DNA of 64,000 nt, taken from the NCBI RefSeq assembly GCF_004210375.1, contig NC_134834.1, positions 12,199,857 through 12,263,856 of the forward strand, written 5' to 3'. A program made the translations under genes and the position numbers. This document shows, piece by piece, positions 48,753 to 60,600 of the stretch (positions are counted from its first letter, which is position 1; each line of letters starts with the position of its first letter). The notes below the pieces were generated by a model. It saw nothing but the letters and a program-made list of their open reading frames with translations, had not been told where the DNA came from and searched no databases. The DNA is from Tachypleus tridentatus (Eukaryota > Arthropoda > Merostomata > Xiphosura > Limulidae).

Positions 48753-51700
48753 AGATTTATAACTGACAATATTGCTATAGCGAGAGTGTCTACCTGATTA
48801 AGCATTTCACCGTAGTGTTTAAAAGTAAGAACAATATATTACTGACATATACTTTATATCTGATCTCTTTAGGTGGACTGCTTTGATCAGAAGCCAATAT
48901 TAATCAAATATAAAGCATGGTTTTCGCTTCTAGGATGTGTGAAAAATCTTCAATATGATACCGACGTTTAATATTTTAATCTACTTGGTTTGCTTAATGA
49001 GTTTTATAGATAGTTACATACCCGATCTTATTCAAAATTAGTCGGGTAGAGAAACAATACATTTTAGGTAAATCTCTTTTTCCGCAAAGCTAACCTTAAA
49101 TAATTTTGAATAAAAATTACTATTATAATAACTAATTATCTAATCTATGTTTTTTGAATGAATTTTTTTCACATGATTCTTTGAGAGCTTGAAACTTGAT
49201 ATGAAATATTTTTTTAAAACTGCATTAAATACCGAGCAACAAATCGTCTGGTTGTCAAGGCTGTTGCTACAAGTGCTACCGTCGCAAAAGAAAACAATCT
49301 GTTTCGCTTAGGCCTAAATACAAATAACTTACTCAAACCTCTACAACAGAAGTGAAAAGATTTAGTTTACTTACAGATGACGAGGTTCAGAATTTTGAAG
49401 ATTTTTTTTTTTTCTTTCTCAACATAATGAAAACACTTCGATTCATTTCGAAACGATATAGGAGTTCCTGTCAGTGTTCTAGACAAATTTTATGCTGGAG
49501 TTAAACAGGTGCGTACGTTATACATTTTAATGTATGAGTTTATGATGATTGGGCAATTATATTTTGAAAGTTACACAATTTATAAATCTTACTGCTTTCC
49601 TATTTACTATTAAAATAATGTCTAAATCTTCAATGAAGTGTTACACTTTTGAGATTTACATACATGCCCGGGGATATCAGTATTCTGTGTGACAGCTAAT
49701 TAATCAGATTTTAGTAAAAGTGAAAATTGAAGAAGTGGATGCAAGAGTAAAACAGTTATTGACTGAAAATTTCGAACAACAAATAATCTGGTGCTCTCAG
49801 AATTAGTTAATTTTTCAGTGTAACAAAGTTAACCATAAGTAAATTAGAGACACATAAATAACACTAACAGAAGCGTTACTCCATACGGAAGGCCTACTAT
49901 ATGTTTTTATCATTTAATTAACTTGTTTGTTTAACGCATTTCTCATCCTGAGGTAAGTTTAGTAACACTAACAGAAGCGCTATCGTATGTTGAAAGCCTA
50001 CTATATGTTGTTAATCATTTAATTAACTTGTTTGTTTTAATTGTAACGCATTTCACTTCCTGTATGTAAGTGTGACAACCATAAGACTTAAACAGAAAAC
50101 GTGTTTGTGCTGGTCCACACATATGGTTGGTAATATTATTTCAGTTATACGTCCATATAAACGCCATTTTCAGTGGTATAAACAAGGCCTTTGGCACTTG
50201 TCACAGAAAATAATATACTGACCTGTGATTAAAGAATTTTTATAAGAAATTTCGCATAAAAAACCAACAAACACACATGTAAGTACTTTACATATAATTA
50301 TTAACAGACATCTTTAAACCGATGTTTTCTTTTATGTGTGTTTCACAAGGCATAGTTTTGGGAGTTATGAAGAACTGTGTTTATTTTTAAAAGTTAATTC
50401 TTTTCTACAAGTATGAACAAAAAATTATAAACTGCTCTTGGCCATGATGTGTATACCAGACAAAAGCAACTCACACCATACTGATGAGATATACGATTTT
50501 TAATACGTGATAAATGGCCATTTTCTATGGCATTACGTTCAACTACATTTGTTTATATTCGAAGGACAATTTAAAGCTAAACATGCTGTAATATATATAA
50601 GTCAACTTAAAAGTTAAATAATAGCACAGACTTATTTACACTTACTAAGTTTGATGTATGGAGTCTATATATATATATATTTACACACATTTTACTAAGT
50701 TTCAAACTATTTCCTAAGGCTATACTATTTCATTGTAAACATCTATTTTATTCAAGTTTTGGGGGGAGAAGGTAAAAAAACAGACTTTACCAGTCCTCAC
50801 TAGGCCACATAAATAATAAACTTTCTAACTGATTTGATGCTAAAGAATGAATAGGGTCTCAATTTTTGTCACAAACATGTTGAAGTGTAATAAACTGAAT
50901 ACATCAATGTTGACTTTCACTTCATACCACTGATCAACATTGTTACTCCAAGGACAGTGGGTAATAGAGTATGAACAGACTTAAGCCATTAAAATCATTC
51001 TTCAAGAAGGAGTTAGTTTAGAAGAAGAGAGGTCAACTAATCATGAATAACAAGTTAATAAGTAGACAGAGATCTGGTATGAAGAACTGAACTGTTAAAA
51101 TCAATAAAGCATTAAGGAACAGATCATTACGACCACTAGAACTAAGTTAAGTCAACTTGAGGTTATTTTATGAAAATGTAAGGTATAATAAAAATATGAG
51201 GTTATGGTAAGTTTGGTACAGCATATGGATAATACATGTTTACAGGCCTTGTGCTACTGGACAATATTTTCAGCAACTTGTAGAAACCTCTCCATTGAAC
51301 TTAAATATCAAGTTAAGATAATAATGTAAGACCTCATTAAATCACATTTTGATAAAACTACAAAATAAACAATTATTTAACTGTTGTAATAATTTGATTT
51401 TTAAATACAACTTAGCCAAGGAAAAGGTGTCAGTATAAGATTAGGTAAAGATTAGTCCAATCTTTTATTATTATTAGAGCTACTCACTGTTAAATTTTTT
51501 CTTAGCTTTATTTGTTTTATTACATATTTTTTTAATGGTACCAAGAGCTATAAATTCCAGTCAGTTTTAGTGGAATGTGAGCCATTTTACATGGACATCA
51601 CAAGACAAATATATTTTTGTTCCGAAGCTGATGTATTCCAAGGCACAATATAGATTATGAATAGTTAACAGCAGTTTGTGACTTCTGATTCAACCGACCC

Positions 51701-54231
51701 TATCACAGAGAAGACATATCTCATAACGTTACTTCTAGCCAGCTTAAAACAAAACTTAACCCTCATGACAAAACACTTAAAGTCAACTTTTATGACATCA
51801 ATTTGGATATCGTGGTAATAACACAAGATACCATAATGATCGACTCGATAAAAACTTTCTGTACTGCATAAAAGAAAACTACATCAACTTGTAAATGCAT
51901 TTGACACAACTATGAAACCACTTCCTTTGTTTTAGTTCTGATCTATTAATGAACAAAAGCTGGAGGCTATTTGATATCAAGTCAGTAGCAAAGAGAGCTG
52001 CTCAAAAAAAAGGTAAACATATTGAATACACATTTGACTGCAAACAAAACAGTTGTAAATCCAATTTTATTTTTGAAACCGGCAGTGTTTCATCACTGTA
52101 TGTTCGTCTTGAATACCCTATGTAACTCATCTCAATGTTCAAGAGAATAGCATCTAACTCAGTGGCATAACTTTGATTTCAAGGGAGAGGGCAGCTTCTC
52201 TAACTGGGATACAGGGCAAATTTAGTTCAGAGGGCAACTTGTTCACTAGTCATCTTGTTGACTGCACTGCCATCTTACATGCCACATTTAAAGGTTGCTC
52301 TCTGAAGTCAAAGGTATCTACGTACTGTACTCGAAGACATTAGGGTCACCATAAACATTAAGAAGACATGAAAGTTCATGTTTAATGATTAAATGGTACA
52401 CCATAAAAATTAAGCAAAACACACAGATTCTACCATTTGATCTAAAATAATAATAAAAAAATTCAAAGTGGTGAAGGACATGCATATTTACACACTTGAC
52501 TTTTAACAAAAGACGTCTTAATGAAAATTATTCTAAAAAAAACAACAAATAAATAATGTTTTTAAACTGTAAGAGACAACACACTTCTGTTGCATGTAAA
52601 CTATAACCTAACCTATATTAAAGCCAGTGTTTGTCTCCTTAGGTCATGCTTGATTTCTCATAATAGTAGGAGTAACAAAAGTATGTCAGAATGCATTTAT
52701 CAAGATAGAATAGTTTGATTACTGACTGCACATTACAATGTCATTGACAGGGGGTGTCATGAAACCTTATAAGTGTAGTGAGTGTTTGTACAATAAGCCT
52801 AACGACAGTGTGAGATCACCTAGCCTAGAACCAAGTGCATAAAATTTATTAGGAAAGTGAACATACAGTTTGATATTAAACTTAAATCCCTTCTTAATTA
52901 CGCTATTTTCTGTTATATCACCAGCATTTTAAATAAAATACAAATATATTCAATCAAATAAGACTCCTAAGTTAAGAAATCAACAAATATTTTAGCAGTT
53001 TTGTTGTATACACATTTCATTTTATATTATCAGTACACAGAAAGACTAACAACATAATGTAAAAAGACGTTGTTGGAACATAATATTATTAAAACATACT
53101 AGTGTTTCTGCATATCATAAGCTGTTAATCTAACTGATTGTTACTCATAAGTATTCTATGAACATGGTCCAAATTCATTTACAAATCATCTTAGTTCGAT
53201 TGGTTCACAAAGGAATTCACCAACTATCTCAACTGTACTTTTCTGCTTCTTTGTTAGTCAAGCTTGATCATGAAAAATTTATTTATTCCACAGGTATGAA
53301 ATGCGAGGATACGGTACACTATGGGGTGGGGATGGTAGCATTTGCCTTGCCATTTTTGATGGACTATATGCTAGTTACCATATTAAAGAAGGTTGTTTTT
53401 GTCCTGCCCATCCTAAATATTAAGGGTGTAAACTGATTAATATATTACATTCTTGGTTCATATCACCAGCAAAAGGCACTTGTAACCATGAACATTTGTA
53501 CTGAAGTTATGTGAAAACTGTATGTTACTTACATTTTCCTTCTCCACAAAGATATGTTAAATACTAAGTTAGAAGAAGTTGTACACCTAACTTACACAAG
53601 AAGACTGTTTTGACCACTAGTTTCCATTTTTCTGGCAGACACACATAATATCTAACATTATTTCATACAGTAAATGACTAGTAGTTCAACAGGATATTTT
53701 ACACTGTCACAACCAGAACAAATCAAAGTTAACCCTACAAGTCTCATTGAGAGAAAGGGCACCAGAGAAATTTGTATTTTATAAGCACTTTCTAACATGT
53801 TTCCTAATTTTATCCCTGAAGTATTTTGATAGCTCTGATAAAATAAATAACCTTTACGCTTAATTAAATACCGATGTAACATTGCTCTATTTTAACCAGT
53901 ATTTTACACGTGTAATCACTATTACTTTCCAAATTTCAAGTTTAAAATCATAGTTATGTCCCTTTCATAACATTTCAACAGAAAAACGACTGTTGAACTA
54001 AATCACCGAGAAACTTGGATAAAAGTAAGAAAGTCAAAATATGATTATTTTTGAAACAATATACAGAGTATTCCAGCTTATGTAATACACATGAATTAAA
54101 CCTTACATAAAGTACACATCTCTGGCGTTAAGATCTACTTTATACTGTCAATAACCCTTTGGGCACTAATTACAGCCTAGTGCATCACTCCATTTGTGTA
54201 TAACATATGTTGTTATATATTCACTCTGCTG
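48753..54231. other. 5.5 kb SINE-poor AT-rich region downstream of the RasGAP gene
   Basis: No SINE-A and no minisatellite array, unlike the rest of the window. A ~104-bp tandem duplication lies at 49861-50074. Minus-strand AATAAA hexamers are frequent. Part may be a long RasGAP 3' UTR. Short open frames (52318-52509, 53158-53436, 53658-53882) have no recognisable features. Confidence 0.45.
49861..50074. repeat. ~104-bp tandem duplication
   Basis: Two copies, starting at 49861 and 49965, share ACACTAACAGAAGCG, CCTACTATATGTT, ATCATTTAATTAACTTGTTT and AACGCATTTC. Confidence 0.85.
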
Positions 54232-54237
54232 TTTATT
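54232..54237 (-). promoter_or_regulatory. Candidate RasGAP poly(A) signal AATAAA
   Basis: First AATAAA on the minus strand after the RasGAP stop codon, about 205 bp downstream. Others occur further on, so alternative 3' ends are possible. Confidence 0.35.
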
Positions 54238-54441
54238 ACACAGAATTTTCTGTAGGAAAAAACTATGGCAACAGAAGATCTGAGACACAACTGTTTCTCC
54301 AACATTTATAATTCTATGAGAAACAAAATGCTTCTTTGAGTTCCTTCAATGAGCGTGTTAGACTGACATCCAACAGTTACAAGAGCAACATGTCCAACTG
54401 TCTTTAACAGAAAACTCAGTAGAAAATCTGTCACACTCCCA

Positions 54442-54679
54442 TTAACAAGAGCTACTTCTAAAACTCAACTTTGTATTTTCCGTTAACAGATCTTCACAAG
54501 AATGAGGACTCCAGATGTTCTGCTTCTGTAGATGTTCCAAGGCAGATGTCAGTTCTAGATTGGCAGCATCTAGAAGCTGAATCCTACGTTCTTGGGCATC
54601 TATTACTTTCTGTCTGTTAGCAATGATTCCTTGCATTTCTTGGTATTCCTGACGCAGTTCTTCCTCCACCTTCATTAAT
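54442..54679 (-). CDS. RasGAP terminal exon
   Basis: Acceptor TTTCCACAG|A completes an Arg codon; 78 codons plus stop. It holds the strongest family match (KVEEELRQEYQEMQ, VIDAQERRIQLLDAANLEL) and ends LTENTKLSFRSSSC. Confidence 0.9.
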
Positions 54680-57600
54680 CTGTGGAAATAACTCGACTAT
54701 TAATCATTTGACTGCAATTCCTTTTTTCTTTCCTTGCTAATGCCTGCCCTCTATGTGTTTCTTAAAGATCTAATTTAGATTAGGTTTTAATGCAAAATAT
54801 ATTGTTATTTTTCCCTCCATACAAAATTTGACACAATAAACATATCAAAAGCGTGACAAAATTTCTTTTATGTAGTATCCAAATTAAGATACTTATGATA
54901 TTATAAACCATGAAGATTTAAACTTATATGTGCCACACAAAAAATAGTAGAACTCATGGCTGCACGAGGACTGTTCCTTAGTTAGCTGGTCTGTAAGCCA
55001 TGCAAGACTCGCTACTTAAAATAAAGTGCGAATGAAACAACTAAATACATAAACTAATTTTTGCCTTTGACCTGGAACAAATATTACCATAAAAACTGAG
55101 TTTTTCTGTTTCGTTATTTCAAACTATGCTGAAACGTACTTAATGTTTCTGACAGAAACTACAACCTGTAAAAAAGTTTTACTTTGGTAGCCACTGGTTT
55201 ATGAGTGGTTTAAGAATGACAAATAATAGTGAATTACAAAATGAGTTAATACATGAAATAGATGTTTAGGAATAACAATATATGTGAAGAAAGTCATGAA
55301 TAGCTATAACTGTGATTTTAAACTGTATCAGAGGTTTATTATGCCTACAAGTTTCTAAAGATGGAGTTATAAAATTATGTTATTTCGTGAAGTCATAAAA
55401 TTTCAAAAGGACAAATTGGAGCTTATTAGCCAATCAAGGATGTCCCTTCCAGCTCCCAGCTATAACCATTCTTTACTATTCATTTATATCCACCCAGTCT
55501 ATTCTTGAACTCAGTTAAATTTTCTGTCTCTACAACCAATGAATGCAGTTCATTCCAGAAGCCAACCACCCTGTTTGAAAACTAATACAATCTAAACTGT
55601 AAGACAACTCCTATGTTGCCAAAACTTAAAGTTGTTCTATATTTTCCACTGCTGAACACAGAAACTTTAAGATTCATTCTAACTATTTCTTGCTACTTGT
55701 GTCCTGTATAAAGATACACTGTCATTCTCTTCCTAATGTGGGAACCAAGGTGGGCTCTTTAAAAGAATTGTAGGGGATACACCCCACATTTTGTGGGCAT
55801 GCATACTGTATTACTTAGGAAGCAAGCAGTCTTTAATAGTAAGAATTGTTTTAGGGTAGGTGAGGGGCACATTTTGGGGTTGCTTTAGCCACAACAAGTC
55901 ACCCCATACCACTGCACCTGTTTATATAAATAATAAAACTAATCTTTATGAACATTTAACTCTTTGTAATATATATATATATATATATATATATAAGTGA
56001 ATAAAATGTAAATATTCCTACCTAGTGATAATACTTTGAAACCTTTCATCTTTATGTCTCTGTTGATTGATCTGTTGCATTTTCACTTCACTCAGTCTTG
56101 TCTGTCTAGATATCGGGTTTCTGTTAGCACGGGTATCTGGTTTTGAAAGTTTGTTTTCTGCCTCTGTTAGCTTTCTTTGTAGATCTGTCATCAGTTCCTT
56201 TAGTGATTCTACTTCAACATGATACTGTTACAGGGAAAAGTACAGGAATTCATATCCACAGGACAGACTTGATGCATTGTTGTACATAAGCCAACAAGAC
56301 AAGTGGTATTTCAAAGTAGTCAATTCAAATTTCCAAAGTTCGCAAGGTCAGGAACCCAAAACTAGATGTTATTAATTTCTAGGTACGAACATGCAGATAT
56401 TAAACGTCTTGATTGAACAGGCTGAGTGGAATTTGTGTATCTCGTTGCATTTTAAAATAATTTTTCAAGTGCTTGAAGTCTCATGCACGGGTAAAATTAA
56501 TGACCAGGTGCCAAAACATTCAGAATAAATTGTGAAGGTGCATTTATCATCAAAGGTTTAACTTATCAACTCATAAGCATGTCATATACATAATCACAGT
56601 GTAGCAAGTGTCACTGGAGTACAGCCATTAGAGTGAGATCTGAATACGTTGAATCTATTCTTCATACTAACACTAGATAGGTTATTATTACAATAACTTC
56701 AAATTAAAAAAAGAGAGTTTTATATACTAATGGACAATTAACACATTCCAGAGTATACAGAACATACAGTTTTTCTGCAAAACCGACACATAAAAGTCTT
56801 TAATTTTCAGTTGTCAAACTGAAACAGTGAGGCAACTGACATGTACATTCCTGGTGATGGCACAGGTTATCGTGATTGGTCAAAAAGGTGTGTATTTATT
56901 GGAAAAGAAACATGCAGATGGGTATTACTGTAGAAATAAGATTATGGTAGTCAGAAAAGATAATAGTCATAACACCACTGAAGAAACCTCACAAACTTGG
57001 GCTGAGATGGTCACAAAGACATTGGCACAAGCCATGCAGACACTTGGATATTACTGATACAGACTTAGATATAATAACTCAGACCTTGTAAACATTGCTG
57101 TATATGTGAATATCTAAACATTATTAAACACGAGCCTTAGTAATTATTATACATACCACTGAACTAGTGAATACAAAATCAGTTACGGAATTTTAGCTTT
57201 TAAGAAATTATAACAACAAACTCGGACAAGACAGGTAAAAAACGCAAACACTAAAATATTTTCAATATTAATTCCTCACAAAAGAATAAAACAACAGTAC
57301 TTATTACAAACCAATTAAAATATATGGATATTTTCCTCAAAAGAGCAACACACTCTAGATGTATTATATACTTTAATTATAACGATGTTTAAAGAAAATA
57401 TAACTTCTCTCTTCCTGGCAAAGGTTTTCATTTTACTGGGTCTACAGAACAAACACATACTGTTAAACACTGTTTATTACATAACAGTGTGGAATAACCA
57501 AAGATAATTATATGAGTTACTGGTAGCTAACTGTATTCATTTTTATATTTTCCCAACACTTAACACTGAAACTGAAATAGAGATTTGTTGTAGATTAATT

Positions 57601-60600
57601 AAATTTCCAGTCATTACTATAACAGTAAATATTTACAATAATACACCAGATTCTTAATAAAGTAAAGTAATACAGTTGTAATTAATTTCTTTATAATGAA
57701 ATAATTGGAAGAAAAACTCGTGTAGTAAAAAGTTTAAATCTGAAGTGTTACATTTGAATATTTTTATGACTCATCAAACAAAGATATGGAAAAGAGGTTG
57801 GGAAAACCCTCGTAACATGAAATTAAAACATGCAACAGATGTGACTATAGATACAATGTCCTATAGCAAACAATAAACAGAAAACAAGCAAACAGAACAA
57901 CACACGTTCCCACATTTATAACAACACTTACCTCTTCTAGTGTTCTGTATCTTTTAGTTTCAAAAGAACTTGAATTGTGAAGTGGATTACACACTTGTAC
58001 ACCTTCTCTATGGAAGTCAGTTATATCTTATTAGGATTTCATTTTAAACTATCAAATAGCAGATTTAGAGTCTTTTAAAAATAAGAGGTTCTAATTGTAT
58101 AACAAAATCAGTTATTGTTTCATTACAAACATAGTTTATTTTATGTGATTGATTTTATTAATATTACAAGTTTCAAAACTAAGCACTTTTTCAGGTTTTC
58201 TATTTAAAAATAGAAAGAAACTTGCATGTGTTTCAGAGATTGTTTATTTTGTATTATTTTAATTGAAATTAACATTAACTCAGTTAGTGTCTTATAATAA
58301 TTATTTACCAACAAGAGAATGTAACAATAATTTTTTTAAATATATCAATGCTTTTAATATTTTATTTATCGAATAACTGATTTAACTCACGTCCAATAAA
58401 AGGAGAGTTATGAGAGACATTTAACCAATGAAATATAAAGTTAATCTTTGAATATATTCAAATCTTTGTTTGGATATTTGTGCAAAGCTACTTACACAAG
58501 GGCTATATGCACTAACCACCTCTAATTTTGAACTGTTAAACTAAAGGGAAGACAATTATTCCTCCACCAACTCATTGGACACTCTTCTTTTACCTAACAA
58601 TGAGATTTGACCATTACCCTGATAATGCTTGCAAGGGCCCAAAGCCCAGCAAATGTTTCATGCAATAGAAAATGAACTGTAAACCTTTGGATTCACAGAC
58701 TGGGAAAGTTTAATTCATTCACTACATGTATTTTTATTGTTTAATATCTAAGTCAATAAACTATAAAAGTAATATACGAACATTTTCAAATATTTGCTTG
58801 GATGTTTGTACTGTATAAGGACTATGTGTACTAATTTTGATCTGGCAAAACTAGATGGCATGCAGCTGACCAAAAGTACACACCATCAACACTTGAGTTA
58901 TTGTAATGAAACAGTGGAATTTGACCATAACTCTTATAATACACCCATGGCTCAGCACATGGTAACCACAAACCCTCACTTTCATTCCAACACACGAGTC
59001 ACTAGGCTGCATGACCCAATTTATTAAATATATCTAACATATAAGTCACTAGTCTGCATGACCCAATTTATTAAATATATCTAACACATAAGTCACTAGG
59101 CTGCATGACCCAATTTATTAAATATATCTAACACACAAGTTACTAGGCTGCATGACCCAATTTATTAAATATATCTAACACATAAGTCACTAGGCTGCAT
59201 GACCCAATTTATTAAATATATCTAACACATAAGTCACTAGTCTGCATGACCCAATTTATTAAATATATCTAACACATAAGTCACTAGGCTGCATGACCCA
59301 ATTTATTAAATATATCTAACACATAAGTCACTAGGCTGCATGACCCAATTTATTAAATATATCTAACACACAAGTTACTAGGCTGCATGACCCAATTTAT
59401 TAAATACATCTAACACATAAGTCACTTTACTACTTACCATTTTAGTACACGTGTTCGTTACTACTTACTGTTTTGGTAAACGTGTACGTTACTACTCATT
59501 GTTTTGGTAAACGTGAACGTTACTACTTACTGTTTTGGTAAACGTGTACGTTACTACTCACTGTTTTGGTACATGTGTACGTTACTACTCACTGTTTTGG
59601 TACATGTGTATGTTACTACTTACTGTTTTGGTACATGTGTATGTTACTACTTACTGTTTTGGTACATGTGTACGTTACTACTCACTGTTTTGGTACATGT
59701 GTATGTTACTACTCACTGTTTTGGTACATGTGTACGTTACTACTCACTGTTTTGGTACATGTGTATGTTACTACTTACTGTTTTGGTACATGTAATGCTA
59801 CTTACTCACTGTTTTGGTACATGTGTATGTTACTACTCACTGTTTTGGTACATGTGCATTAAGCATACTACTCACTGTTTTGGTACATGTGTATGTTACT
59901 ACTTACTGTTTTTGGTACGTGTAATGCGTTACTACTCACTGTTTTGGTACATGTGTAATGCGTTACTACTCACTGTTTTGGTACATGTGTATGTTACTAC
60001 TCACTGTTTTGGTACATGTGTATGTTACTACTCACTGTTTTGGTGCATGCGTACGTTACTACTTACTGTTTTGGTAAACATGTACGTTACTACTCACTGT
60101 TTTGGTAAACATGTGTATGTTACTACTCATTGTTTTGGTAAACATGTACGTTACTACTCACTGTTTTGGTAAACATGTACGTTACTACTCACTGTTTTGG
60201 TAAACATGTACGTTACTACTCACTGTTTTGGTAAACATGTAATGCTACTACTCATTGTTTTGGTAAACATGTACGTTACTACTCACTGTTTTGGTAAACA
60301 TGTACGTTACTACTCACTGTTTTGGTACATGTGTACATTACTACTCACTGTTTTGGTAAACATGTACGTTACTACTTACTGTTTTGGTAAACATGTACCT
60401 TACTACTCACTGTTTTGGTAAACATGTACGTTACTACTCACTGTTTTGGTAAACATGTACATTACTACTCATTGTTTTGGTAAACATGTACGTTACTACT
60501 CATTGTTTTGGTAAACATGTACGTTACTACTCACTGTTTTGGTACATGTGTACATTACTACTCACTGTTTTGGTAAACATGTACGTTACTACTCACTGTT

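Larger units (their letters stand above)
54680..56021 (-). other. RasGAP last intron
   Basis: 1,342 bp. It contains a possible old CR1-like LINE fragment (55430-55740) and an AT microsatellite (55969-55995) close to the upstream donor. Confidence 0.8.

Noticed and set aside
56827-57057. 76-codon plus-strand frame in a RasGAP intron
   Set aside because: Composition is somewhat protein-like and an acceptor-like TTTTCAG lies upstream, but there is no recognisable family and no second exon. Worth a protein search, not a gene call.
58008-58026. Longer version of the 76-bp RasGAP exon starting at 58026
   Set aside because: It would need two bases to complete a codon, while the upstream exon leaves two, so the phase does not fit. 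The acceptor at 58009-58008 fits and has the better pyrimidine tract.
59504-60421. Open frames of up to 222 codons with a YVTTHCFG-type repeat
   Set aside because: Product of the 31-bp array R read on the strand opposite to the RasGAP gene. Three frames are open at once, which argues against coding.
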